Shown in pieces: positions 33,172 through 40,756 of a stretch of 64,000 nt of DNA. Both the position numbers and the translations under genes were made by a program. The stretch is from Burkholderia sp. 4M9327F10 (GTDB taxonomy: Bacteria > Pseudomonadota > Gammaproteobacteria > Burkholderiales > Burkholderiaceae). The notes under the pieces were generated by a model. That model was given only the letters and a program-made list of their open reading frames with translations. It did not search any database and was not told the origin of the DNA. Numbering within the stretch: position 1 is the stretch's first letter; every line of letters begins with the position of its first letter. Location: NCBI RefSeq assembly GCF_005503145.1, contig NZ_SCNV01000002.1, positions 124,001-188,000 of the forward strand, in the 5' to 3' direction.

Positions 33172-33932
33172 CGGCCATCGTTGAGCGTGAGCCGGTTGCG
33201 CATGCCGGCGCGGCCGGCGCAATGCCACTGCGGCCGGACTCAGAAAGGACTGCCCCCGTAATGAAACACAACGATTCGGACCAGCCGCTCTGTATCAGCA
33301 TGCTTGGTACGACGGCCATGCTGTTCGAGGCGCCCGGCGCGCTCGACCTGCGCACGCAGCGCCGCATCTGGACGCTCGCCCGTGAGGTCGAGTCATGGCC
33401 GGGTGTGCGCGAGGCGGTGCCCGGCGTCACCAACCTGATGCTGACGTTCGTCACGCCGCCTGCCGATCCACGCTCGCTCGACGCCGCTTTGCGCGACGCA
33501 TGGGCTGCGGCAGTCGAGCTGCAGATCGAAGGGAAAGTCGTGGAACTGCCGGTCGAATACGGCGGCGAATTCGGACCGCATCTGCATGACGTGGTGACGC
33601 ATACCGGTTTGTCCGTCGATGACGTTGTGCAGTTGCACTGCGCGCCGCTCTATACCGTCTACGCGCTTGGCAGCCACCCTGGCTACTGCTATCTCGGCGG
33701 CATGGACCCGCGCATTGCCACGCCGCGCCGCAAGGTTCCGGTGCTCGGCCTGCCTGGCGGCGCGGTGTCGATCGGCGGGGTGCAGACCGGCGTTTCCGCG
33801 TCCACCGGCCCGAGCGGCTGGAACACGATCGGCCATACGTCAATGTCGTTCTTCGATCCGGCGCGCGAGAACCCGGCCACGCTCGCGCCTGGCGACATGA
33901 TCCGCTTTCGCGTCGAGAGGATCGTCCCATGA
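33168..33932 (+). CDS. pxpB: 5-oxoprolinase subunit PxpB (KipI/allophanate hydrolase subunit 1 family)
   Basis: From the ATG at 33168, preceded by AGAGGA, the product has 254 residues. The first 40 are a low-complexity extension, and an internal ATG at 33261 could be used. The PxpB core shows [74 protein letters not shown] and [20 protein letters not shown]. With PxpC it forms the unit that in E. coli cleaves 5-oxoproline to glutamate using ATP; the same fold is the carboxyltransferase half of urea carboxylase. Confidence 0.9.
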   Translation: MTAIVEREPVAHAGAAGAMPLRPDSERTAPVMKHNDSDQPLCISMLGTTAMLFEAPGALDLRTQRRIWTLAREVESWPGVREAVPGVTNLMLTFVTPPADPRSLDAALRDAWAAAVELQIEGKVVELPVEYGGEFGPHLHDVVTHTGLSVDDVVQLHCAPLYTVYALGSHPGYCYLGGMDPRIATPRRKVPVLGLPGGAVSIGGVQTGVSASTGPSGWNTIGHTSMSFFDPARENPATLAPGDMIRFRVERIVP

Positions 33933-34933
33933 TCGAGATCCTGTCTTCCTCTGCGCTCGCCACGGTGCAGGATCAGGGGCGCGAGGGCTATCTGCGCTAC
34001 GGTGTCGGGACCAGCGGTGCGATGGACCGCCTCGCGCTCTCGGTAGGCAATCTCCTGCTCGGCAACCCGGAAGACGCAGCGGGCATCGAGATTCCGCTGT
34101 TTCCCTTCCGCATCCGCTTTCTCGAAGATCTCGCGTTCGCCCTCACCGGCGCGGATTGCGCGGCGCGCCTCGGGGAGCGGCCTGTGCTCCCCTGGTGGAC
34201 TGCGCAGGCAAAGAAGGGCGACGTGCTGACGATCGGTGTGCCGGCCAGCGGCACGCGTTGCTATCTGTCGCTCGCGGGCGGGGTCGACGTGCCGGTCGTG
34301 CTCGGCTCGCGCAGTACCCAGTTGCGCGGACAGTTCGGCGGCTACAACGGGCGTCAGCTGCAGAAAGGCGACGTGGTGCAGGCTGTCCGCGCGGCTTCCA
34401 CGGGGCTGGATGAGCAGACCCGCGACACCGGGTTCGGCACCGTGCCGCCGGAGTATTCGCTGCCGGGTCCGCTGGCCGTGCCTGCGGCCGACGCGGCTGA
34501 AACCGTCGTGCGGGTGCTGCCCGCGGCCGAATACGACCGTTACCAGCCGGAATCGCTCGACGCATTCTGGCGCGAAGGATGGAAAGTGACACCGCAAAGC
34601 GACCGCTATGGATACCGTCTTGCGGGACCGGCCTTGAACGCGATCCATACGCTCGAAAAGCGCTCGCACGGCATCGTCCCCGGCGTGATTCAGGTGCCGC
34701 ATAGCGGACAGCCGATTATCCAGTTGCGCGACGCGCAGCCCTCCGGAGGCTACCCGAAGATCGGCACGGTGATCGAAGCGGACTTGTGGCGGCTCGCGCA
34801 GGCCCGCATTGGCACGAAAATCCGTTTCGTCCAGACGACTTATCCGGAAGCGGTAGCGGCACTCGAAGAAGTGGAGCGTTATCTCGTCAAGGTGCGCAAC
34901 CTCGTTAGCCTTTTTCGCGGCTCCAGACACTGA
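33929..34933 (+). CDS. pxpC: 5-oxoprolinase subunit PxpC (KipA/biotin-dependent carboxyltransferase family)
   Basis: A 334-residue KipA-type protein overlapping pxpB by four bases. [56 protein letters not shown] is the hallmark N-terminus; YLSLAGGVDVPVVLGSRSTQLRGQFGGYNGRQLQKGD and GYRLAGP follow. PxpB and PxpC together build the active site. Given the adjacent biotin carboxylase and carrier, this pair may act as a true biotin-dependent carboxyltransferase, as in urea carboxylase. Confidence 0.9.
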   Translation: MIEILSSSALATVQDQGREGYLRYGVGTSGAMDRLALSVGNLLLGNPEDAAGIEIPLFPFRIRFLEDLAFALTGADCAARLGERPVLPWWTAQAKKGDVLTIGVPASGTRCYLSLAGGVDVPVVLGSRSTQLRGQFGGYNGRQLQKGDVVQAVRAASTGLDEQTRDTGFGTVPPEYSLPGPLAVPAADAAETVVRVLPAAEYDRYQPESLDAFWREGWKVTPQSDRYGYRLAGPALNAIHTLEKRSHGIVPGVIQVPHSGQPIIQLRDAQPSGGYPKIGTVIEADLWRLAQARIGTKIRFVQTTYPEAVAALEEVERYLVKVRNLVSLFRGSRH

Positions 34934-34936
34934 AAG

Positions 34937-35389
34937 ATGACACAGAAAATCGAAGTGGAGATTGGCGAACTTCGGCAGATCACGACGTGGCTGGCCGCGG
35001 GTAATGTCGAGTTCGTCGAGATCAGCAGACCCGGGACGACCATTCGTCTGACCATGGAGCAGGAGCCTTGCGCTGCTGTGGACGCGCCGCCGCTAGCGGC
35101 GCAAAGCGCGCGCCCTGCCGCGGCGTTCGATGCAACCACGCGCGTACAGAAGCGGACTACTACCGTGACGGCGCGCTCGGTGGGTGTTTTCCTGGCAGCG
35201 CATCCCGCGCGCTCTACGCCGCTCGTCGAGCCTGGCACCCCCGTCGCCCAGGGCGAAGTGGTCGGCCTGTTGCAGATTGCGCAGTTGTGCGTGCCGGTCG
35301 TCGCGCCTGTGGATGGGACCGTCAGCCAGTTGCTGGCCGTGCACGGCGCTACCGTCGGCTATGGAACCCCCTTGCTTGAGCTTGAATAA
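34937..35389 (+). CDS. BCCP-like protein lacking the biotin-accepting lysine
   Basis: A 150-residue protein three bases after pxpC. It has the same plan as AccB: an N-terminal segment (MTQKIEVEIGELRQITTWLAAGNVEFVEISRPGTTIRL), a linker, and a C-terminal lipoyl-like half-barrel (PLVEPGTPVAQGEVVGLLQIAQLCVPVVAPVDGTVSQLL). Where AccB has EAMKM with the modified Lys, this protein has IAQLCVPV, with Cys118 near the Lys position. It cannot be biotinylated in the normal way, so it may be a structural or docking subunit. Position inside the operon argues that it is retained for function rather than decayed. Confidence 0.8.
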   Translation: MTQKIEVEIGELRQITTWLAAGNVEFVEISRPGTTIRLTMEQEPCAAVDAPPLAAQSARPAAAFDATTRVQKRTTTVTARSVGVFLAAHPARSTPLVEPGTPVAQGEVVGLLQIAQLCVPVVAPVDGTVSQLLAVHGATVGYGTPLLELE

Positions 35390-35402
35390 CGGAGACTGGA
35401 CT

Positions 35403-36170
35403 GTGGAAATCGATCTTAACGCCGATCTCGGCGAGGGCTTTGGCCCCTACACCATGGGCGAAGACGAAGCGATGCTCGGGGTCGTCTCGTCCGCCAACGT
35501 CGCTTGCGGCTATCACGCGGGCGACCCGGTCATCATGGACAAGACCGTGCGTATGGCGCTGGCACGGCAGATCGACATTGGCGCGCATGTCGGTTTTCCC
35601 GACCTGATGGGTTTCGGCCGGCGGCCGATTCACGCCGATCCGCTGGAGCTCGCCAAGTACGTTCTGTATCAGATCGGTGCGCTCGCCGGAATCGCGAAGG
35701 CCGCTGGGCACCGGGTTACGCATATGAGCTTTCACGGGGCGCTCGGCAACATGGCCGCCGCATCCTACGCGCTGGCCGAACCGCTGGTGCGGGCGGTCGC
35801 CGAGTTCGACCGCGATCTGGTGATCAGCGTCTCGACCAACACGGAGATCGAACGCGCTGCCGAACGGGTGGGAATCCGCACCGCCAACACTTTCCTCGCC
35901 GATCGCGCCTATGACGATCAAGGCGCCCTTGTGTCGCGCAAGCTGGACGGCGCGGTGATCAAGGACCGTGCAGCGGTGCTGGCGCGCGTCACGGAGTTGC
36001 TCGAACAAGGCACGATCACGACGATTAGCGGTAACAAGCTGAAAGTCACCGTCCAATCAATCCTGCTGCACGGCGACACTCCCGGCGCAGTCGAACTCGC
36101 GCGCACCGTGCGCGGCGTGATCGAGGCGGCTGGCGGGCGGGTCGTGCCCCTGTCGAAGCTGGTGCGTTGA
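35403..36170 (+). CDS. pxpA: 5-oxoprolinase subunit PxpA (LamB/YcsF family)
   Basis: A 255-residue TIM-barrel-like protein. EIDLNADLGEGFGPYTMGEDEAMLGVVSSANVACGYHAGDPVIM, DIGAHVGFPDLMGFGRR, HMSFHGALGNMAA and SILLHGDTPGAVELA with conserved Asp and His residues define the family. PxpA is required with PxpB and PxpC for 5-oxoproline hydrolysis; the family was first noted in lactam use by fungi. A GTG start at 35403 with GGAG upstream gives the canonical N-terminus. Last gene of the operon; a second promoter follows. Confidence 0.92.
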   Translation: MEIDLNADLGEGFGPYTMGEDEAMLGVVSSANVACGYHAGDPVIMDKTVRMALARQIDIGAHVGFPDLMGFGRRPIHADPLELAKYVLYQIGALAGIAKAAGHRVTHMSFHGALGNMAAASYALAEPLVRAVAEFDRDLVISVSTNTEIERAAERVGIRTANTFLADRAYDDQGALVSRKLDGAVIKDRAAVLARVTELLEQGTITTISGNKLKVTVQSILLHGDTPGAVELARTVRGVIEAAGGRVVPLSKLVR

Positions 36171-36195
36171 ATCGCGCGCATCCATCATAAGACCA

Positions 36196-36253
36196 CCTTA
36201 TCGCTACAGGCCCAATTCGTCTTGGCGTCGCGTTGTCACGCCATATACATTGA
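36196..36253 (+). promoter_or_regulatory. Promoter/operator of the SDR/D-2-hydroxyacid dehydrogenase genes, copy B of the duplicated element
   Basis: It aligns base for base, without gaps, with 31222-31279: CCTTATCGCTACA, CGTCTTGGCG and ATACATTGA are shared. The palindrome here is TGGCGT-N9-ACGCCA between the -35-like TTGGCG and the -10-like TACATT. It starts 121 bp before the short-chain dehydrogenase ATG. Confidence 0.65.
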
Positions 36254-36316
36254 ATCTCGAGGTGCTCGCCCACCTCGGAGTGAGACATTTCACAGAACCA
36301 CAAACAGAGGTGATTC

Positions 36317-37075
36317 ATGCCGTTTTCAGACTACAAGACCGCGCTGGTGACAGGTGCTTCGACCGGAATGGGCGCTGCAATCGTCGAGCGGTTCTGCCGT
36401 GAAGGACTCGAGGTGCATGCCCTCGCCCGCAATGCTGACCGTCTGAACGAGCTGGCCACGCGCACCGGTTGCATCGCACACGCGATCGATGTCTGCGATC
36501 TGGCCGCCGTGACGAAGCTGACACAGGAAGTGCCGTTCGACATCGTCGTGAACAATGCCGGCGTGTCGCGCAAGGGTTCGATTCTGGATGCGGATGTTGA
36601 AGATATCGACGTCCAGGTAGAGGTGAACCTGCAGGCGGTTCTGCATCTCGTGCGGTTGACGATGCCTGGAATGGTAGCGCGCGATCGCGGCCATATCGTC
36701 AATATCAGCTCGATTGCGGCGATCTACAACTTCAACGGAAACTCGATTTATCACGCTACCAAGGCAGGCATTCATGCCTTGTCGCGTCAGTTGCGGGTCG
36801 ATGCCACCGGCAAGCGGGTACGCGTGACCGAGATCTGTCCGGGTCGCGTGGCCACCGATATCTTTGGCCATGTGCATGGCGACATTGAGGAAGCCCGCAA
36901 GAAGTTCATCGATGGCTTCGAACTGCCGCAACCCTCCGATATCGCCGACGCAATCGCCTTCGCGATTGCCGCGCCGCTCGCCGTCAACATCAGCAACATG
37001 GAAATCCTGCCGACGCTGCAGGTTCCAGGCGGACTGACGACCATCAAACGCGAGCCCGGGCATCACGGCCAGTAG
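36317..37075 (+). CDS. Short-chain dehydrogenase/reductase (SDR)
   Basis: A 252-residue classical SDR. TALVTGASTGMGAAI is the NAD(P) site, NNAG follows at the expected place, and the catalytic set is NISSIAAI...YHATK (Ser, Tyr, Lys). The C-terminus ICPGRVATDIFG is typical. It oxidises or reduces a hydroxyl or keto group in an unknown small acid or polyol. It is the first gene after promoter copy B. A D-2-hydroxyacid dehydrogenase gene starts 38 bp later, so the two probably act in sequence in the pathway fed by the pxp operon. Confidence 0.9.
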   Translation: MPFSDYKTALVTGASTGMGAAIVERFCREGLEVHALARNADRLNELATRTGCIAHAIDVCDLAAVTKLTQEVPFDIVVNNAGVSRKGSILDADVEDIDVQVEVNLQAVLHLVRLTMPGMVARDRGHIVNISSIAAIYNFNGNSIYHATKAGIHALSRQLRVDATGKRVRVTEICPGRVATDIFGHVHGDIEEARKKFIDGFELPQPSDIADAIAFAIAAPLAVNISNMEILPTLQVPGGLTTIKREPGHHGQ

Positions 37076-37113
37076 GCGCCGGTCCGATCCGAATCCAACA
37101 AGGAGGTTTTCCC

Positions 37114-38124
37114 ATGCGAGCATCGGTCCTCGTTACCCGTGCCTCATTTCCCGATATCGTCGATCGCTTGCGCGCCCATTTCGAGGTCAGCGATAACCCC
37201 GACGATACCCTCTGGACGCAACCGGAACTGATTGCGCGCCTGCAAGGCAAGACCGCCGCGATGACAGCGGGCAGTGACCGGATCGACGCAACCTTGCTCG
37301 ACGCCTGCCCGCAGCTCAGAGCGGTGTGCAATATCGGCGTGGGCTACAACAATATCGACGTCGAAGCCTGTACGTCCCGTGGCGTGCTGGTCACCAACAC
37401 GCCCGACGTCCTGACCAACACGACTGCGGATTTCGGTTTTGCCTTGATGATGGCCGCCGCGCGGCGCATCACGGAGTCGGAACGTTTCCTGCGCCGCGGC
37501 GAGTGGGTCAAAACCGGGCGCTACGACATGTTCATCGGCGGCGACGTGCACGGAGCAACCCTGGGGATACTCGGCATGGGCCGCATCGGCCAGGCGATCG
37601 CGCGGCGCGCAGCGCGGGGTTTCGACATGCAGGTGATCTATCACAACCGCTCGCCGCTCTCATCCGAGGTCGAGGCAAACTGCAACGCACGCTATGTCGA
37701 CAAGGACACGCTGTTGCGCGAATCAGATCATCTGATCATTGTGGTGCCCTATTCGGCGAGTTCGCATCATGCCATCGGGGCGCAGGAGCTCAAACAGATG
37801 AAGTCGTCTGCGACGCTCACCAATATCGCGCGCGGCGGCGTGGTCGACGACGCGGCCCTCGCGGCGGCGTTGGCCGAGGGCAGCATCGCGGCAGCGGCGC
37901 TCGATGTATTCGAGGGTGAGCCGGCCCTGCATCCAGGACTTCTCGGGTTAAGCAACGTGGTCTTGACGCCCCATATTGGGAGCGCATCGTTCGCCACCCG
38001 GCGCGCGATGGCGGCGCTGTGCGTGGACAACCTGATCGCCGTGCTTGGCTTTGGAGCGACGCCCGGCAAACCGCCGACCCCGGTCAACCCGCAGGTGCTG
38101 GAACGCTCGCCGGCCAGCGCCTGA
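37114..38124 (+). CDS. D-2-hydroxyacid dehydrogenase (glyoxylate/2-ketogluconate reductase type)
   Basis: A 336-residue NAD(P)-dependent enzyme. AVCNIGVGYNNIDVEACTSRGVLVTNTPDVLTNTTADFGFALMM and LGILGMGRIGQAIARRA (Rossmann) are clear. The catalytic Arg is in NIARGGVVDD, the Glu in DVFEGEP and the His in LTPHIGSAS. It interconverts 2-oxo acids such as glyoxylate, hydroxypyruvate or 2-ketogluconate with D-2-hydroxy acids. AAGGAGG precedes the ATG at the expected distance. A strong terminator follows at 38161. Confidence 0.92.
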   Translation: MRASVLVTRASFPDIVDRLRAHFEVSDNPDDTLWTQPELIARLQGKTAAMTAGSDRIDATLLDACPQLRAVCNIGVGYNNIDVEACTSRGVLVTNTPDVLTNTTADFGFALMMAAARRITESERFLRRGEWVKTGRYDMFIGGDVHGATLGILGMGRIGQAIARRAARGFDMQVIYHNRSPLSSEVEANCNARYVDKDTLLRESDHLIIVVPYSASSHHAIGAQELKQMKSSATLTNIARGGVVDDAALAAALAEGSIAAAALDVFEGEPALHPGLLGLSNVVLTPHIGSASFATRRAMAALCVDNLIAVLGFGATPGKPPTPVNPQVLERSPASA

Positions 38125-38160
38125 GCACAGCGGAACAGGCATTTTCAAAGCCGCTCTGTC

Positions 38161-38194
38161 ACGCGCTCGTGCCCCGCAGCAGGAGCGCGTTTAA
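38161..38194 (+). terminator. Rho-independent terminator after the D-2-hydroxyacid dehydrogenase gene
   Basis: ACGCGCTC (38161-38168) pairs with GAGCGCGT (38183-38190), with an inner TGC/GCA pairing, and TTTAAAA follows. It separates the pxp/SDR transcripts from the ABC transporter genes. Confidence 0.65.
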
Positions 38195-38239
38195 AAACAC
38201 AATGGCCGCCAGTACGGCCGGATATCGGAGACAAAAATC

Positions 38240-38347
38240 ATGCAAAGCCTCATCCAGAGGCCCGCCTACGGCGCCTCACCTGCGTCATTCGTGAAACTTA
38301 TCGGCCCAGAAGAAAGGCGTCTGCAAGCACAATTTTTCGCGAGCTAG
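38240..38347 (+). CDS. Possible leader peptide upstream of the amino-acid ABC transporter
   Basis: A 35-codon frame starts with an ATG preceded by GGAG at nine bases, a strong ribosome site. The product begins MQSLIQRPAYGASPASF and ends QAQFFAS. It matches no protein that I recognise and lies 110 bp before the permease gene. Two inverted repeats (38360-38383 and 38428-38442) lie between it and that gene. It may be a leader peptide, the 5' remnant of a gene, or chance. Confidence 0.35.
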   Translation: MQSLIQRPAYGASPASFVKLIGPEERRLQAQFFAS

Positions 38348-38359
38348 TATGAAATCAAT

Positions 38360-38383
38360 GCGGAAGCCAACGGTGTCTTCCGC
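38360..38383. promoter_or_regulatory. Inverted repeat in the ABC transporter leader
   Basis: GCGGAAG (38360-38366) and CTTCCGC (38377-38383) are perfect arms around 10 bases. The enclosed AAGCCAA...GTCTTCCGC resembles the AAGCCAAACCGTCTTGGCG segment of promoter copy A, so it may be a diverged third operator. Confidence 0.3.
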
Positions 38384-38427
38384 CTTGAAAACGATGTGAC
38401 CGCTGATCGGACGAGACGGGGAACATC

Positions 38428-38442
38428 GGTTCGATCCGAACC
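38428..38442. promoter_or_regulatory. Palindrome just before the permease ribosome site
   Basis: GGTTCG-ATC-CGAACC is a perfect 15 bp palindrome that ends 15 bases before the permease ATG, directly upstream of its GGGG ribosome site. It could be an operator or a hairpin limiting translation. Confidence 0.4.
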
Positions 38443-38457
38443 ATTGGGGCGTGCAAT

Positions 38458-39159
38458 ATGAAACTTCATTTTGACCTGGCAACCGTGCTGCAAGGCGACT
38501 ACGGCGCCCTGTTCCTGCACGGGATCGAACTGACCGTGGCGATGGCCGTGTTGGCGTGGGTGCTCTCATTGGTGGTAGGCATTCTGCTGACGTTGATCCG
38601 CATGACCAACAATCGCATCGCGACCGCCTTCGTGTCCACGTTCGTGGCCTACCATCGCAATGTACCGATGCTTGTGCAGATCCTGTTCTGGTACTTCGGC
38701 ATTTCGAATGTGTTACCGCAGGGACTGCAAGCGCTTCTGAACCAGTACAACGGCCAGTTCATCTTCGCCGTGATTGCGATCGGGCTGTGCAGCGCCGCTT
38801 ACCTTTCCGAGGACATCCGCAGCGGACTGCGCGCGATTCCCTATGGCCAGTATGAGGCTTCGCGGGCACTTGGGCTGAATTTCCTGAACGGCATGCGCTA
38901 TGTGGTTCTGCCTCAGGCACTGCGCAATGCGATCCCGCCGATGGTCAACCACGCCGTCCTGCTCTTCAAGAATACGAGTCTTGCCATGGCTATTGGCGCC
39001 GCCGAGTTGACCTATGTCACCCGGCAGATCGAGAACGAGACGTTCCTCTCCTTTGAATCGTATTTCGTCGCCACGGTGGTTTACCTCGCGCTGTCTCTCG
39101 TCATCATGCTGGCGGGCGCGAGGCTCGCGACGCACTACCGCATTCCGGGAGTGAAGTGA
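38458..39159 (+). CDS. Polar amino acid ABC transporter permease 1 (GltJ/HisQ type)
   Basis: A 233-residue permease with about five membrane helices. The His/Glu/Gln/Arg/opine transporter pattern is present: TVAMAVLAWVLSLVVGILLTLIRM, YHRNVPMLVQILFWYFGI and the EAA loop EASRALGLNFLNGMRYVVLPQALRNAIPPMVNHAVLLFKNTSL. It pairs with the following permease to form the membrane channel. Adjacent to 5-oxoprolinase genes, the system may carry 5-oxoproline, glutamate or a related acid. That is inference from position only. Confidence 0.9.
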   Translation: MKLHFDLATVLQGDYGALFLHGIELTVAMAVLAWVLSLVVGILLTLIRMTNNRIATAFVSTFVAYHRNVPMLVQILFWYFGISNVLPQGLQALLNQYNGQFIFAVIAIGLCSAAYLSEDIRSGLRAIPYGQYEASRALGLNFLNGMRYVVLPQALRNAIPPMVNHAVLLFKNTSLAMAIGAAELTYVTRQIENETFLSFESYFVATVVYLALSLVIMLAGARLATHYRIPGVK

Positions 39160-39161
39160 CC

Positions 39162-39911
39162 ATGCTTGAGATCTTGCGCGACAACTGGACACTGCTGCTC
39201 ATCGGGCAGTATCCGCATGGACCGCTGGGCGGCATCGTGCTGACCATTCTGCTGTCGCTGGCGGCACTGGTCATCGCCTTCCCGCTCGGCATCATGGTGG
39301 CTCTCGCGCGGGTGAGTCCGTTCCCGTTTCTGCGGGCGCCGGCAACGGCCCTCGTCTACATGGTGCGCGGCATCCCGCTGCTGATGGTGATTTTCTGGGT
39401 GTACTTCCTGGTTCCCGTGCTGACCGGCTATCCGGTCACGGGTTTCGTGACCATGCTGTGCGCACTGGTGGTTTATGACTCCGCCTATCTGGGCGAGATC
39501 ATTCGCGCAGGCATCGAAGCGCTGCCCAAAGGGCAAAGCGAAGCGTCACGCGCGCTCGGCATGAGCTACCTCGGGACGATTCGCTCGGTGGTCCTGCCGC
39601 AGGCTCTCTATAACGTCGTTCCGAGCATGGTCACGCAGTTCGTCTCGACGGTTAAGGAAACTTCGCTCGGCTACATCATCAATGTGCAGGAAATCTCGTT
39701 TGCGGCCGATCAGATCAACAACCGTCTGCTGACGAAGCCGTTTGCCGTATACCTGATTCTCGCGCTGAGCTATTTCGTTCTGTGTTACGCGCTCACACAA
39801 CTCGCGCAGCATCTGGAACGGCGCGTGACGCGCAAACGTGCAGGCGCGGCCGCAAGCAATCGCACGGCGGTCGTGGCTCCGCTGGCAGACCCACTGCCCA
39901 GCGAGAACTAG
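39162..39911 (+). CDS. Polar amino acid ABC transporter permease 2 (GltK/HisM type)
   Basis: A 249-residue permease, partner of the preceding one. VRGIPLLMVIFWVYFLVPVL and the EAA loop EASRALGMSYLGTIRSVVLPQALYNVVPSMVTQFVSTVKETSLGYII are clear. The ATG at 39162 sits ten bases after GGAG; a GTG two codons earlier overlaps the previous stop and is a less likely start. The C-terminal 25 residues are a basic, Ala-rich tail beyond the usual end. Confidence 0.9.
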   Translation: MLEILRDNWTLLLIGQYPHGPLGGIVLTILLSLAALVIAFPLGIMVALARVSPFPFLRAPATALVYMVRGIPLLMVIFWVYFLVPVLTGYPVTGFVTMLCALVVYDSAYLGEIIRAGIEALPKGQSEASRALGMSYLGTIRSVVLPQALYNVVPSMVTQFVSTVKETSLGYIINVQEISFAADQINNRLLTKPFAVYLILALSYFVLCYALTQLAQHLERRVTRKRAGAAASNRTAVVAPLADPLPSEN

Positions 39912-39938
39912 ACGGTTCACTCCTTCCAGGGAATTCGC

Positions 39939-40667
39939 ATGATCAAGTTTTCCAGCGTCAATAAATGGTACGGCGAGTATCACGCGCTCGTGGACGTCAA
40001 CGCCGAGGTGCGTAAAGGCGAAGTGGTCGTCGTATGCGGGCCGTCCGGATCGGGAAAATCCACGCTGATCCGCACGGTCAACCGGCTCGAGGAAATCGAC
40101 CGCGGCCAGATCTCCTTTGACGGCCAGAACATTCACGACAGAAAGCTCAAGCTGAATGCTTACCGCAGCCGTATCGGCTTTGTCTTTCAGCAGTTCAACC
40201 TGTTCCCGCACCTCTCGGTGATGGAAAACATCACGCTGTCGCCAATGCGCGTGAACGGTCTCAAGCGTGCGGAGGCGGAGCGCAAGGCGGCCGATCTTCT
40301 GTCGCGCGTCGGGCTGTCCAACAAGGCCAGCGCCTATCCTCCGCAACTCTCCGGCGGCCAGCAACAGCGTGTTGCCATCGCCCGCGCGCTGGCAATGGAT
40401 CCTCCCGCCATGCTGTTCGACGAGCCGACCAGCGCCCTCGATCCGGAAATGGTCGGCGAGGTGCTGAACGTGATGAAGAGCCTTGCCCAGGAAGGGATGA
40501 CGATGATGTGCGTGACCCATGAAATGGGCTTTGCCCGCGAAGTCGCAGACCGCGTCTGGTTCATGGATGCCGGCAAGATCCTGGAGACGGCGGAACCCGA
40601 GGAATTCTTTTTACGACCCAAACATGCGCGCGCACAGAGGTTTCTCTCGGATCTGCGTGTGCATTGA
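39939..40667 (+). CDS. Polar amino acid ABC transporter ATP-binding protein (GltL/GlnQ type)
   Basis: A 242-residue ATPase that drives the two preceding permeases. Walker [21 protein letters not shown]-loop [21 protein letters not shown], signature [17 protein letters not shown] and Walker [19 protein letters not shown] are intact, with the typical [26 protein letters not shown] end. The start follows CCAGGGAATTCGC. The binding protein is encoded 90 bp downstream, and all four genes run in one direction. Confidence 0.93.
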   Translation: MIKFSSVNKWYGEYHALVDVNAEVRKGEVVVVCGPSGSGKSTLIRTVNRLEEIDRGQISFDGQNIHDRKLKLNAYRSRIGFVFQQFNLFPHLSVMENITLSPMRVNGLKRAEAERKAADLLSRVGLSNKASAYPPQLSGGQQQRVAIARALAMDPPAMLFDEPTSALDPEMVGEVLNVMKSLAQEGMTMMCVTHEMGFAREVADRVWFMDAGKILETAEPEEFFLRPKHARAQRFLSDLRVH

Positions 40668-40756
40668 CGCAGCGCTTCAGGCGCGAAAGACCCCATACGA
40701 GCGTTGCGCGCCATCGAATTGATTACTGTATTCATCCATACGTTAGGAGCACTACG

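Noticed and set aside
31792..33228. A 478-codon minus-strand frame opposite accC
   Set aside because: Sense strand carries all biotin carboxylase motifs; the antisense product is compositionally biased and unrelated to any family.
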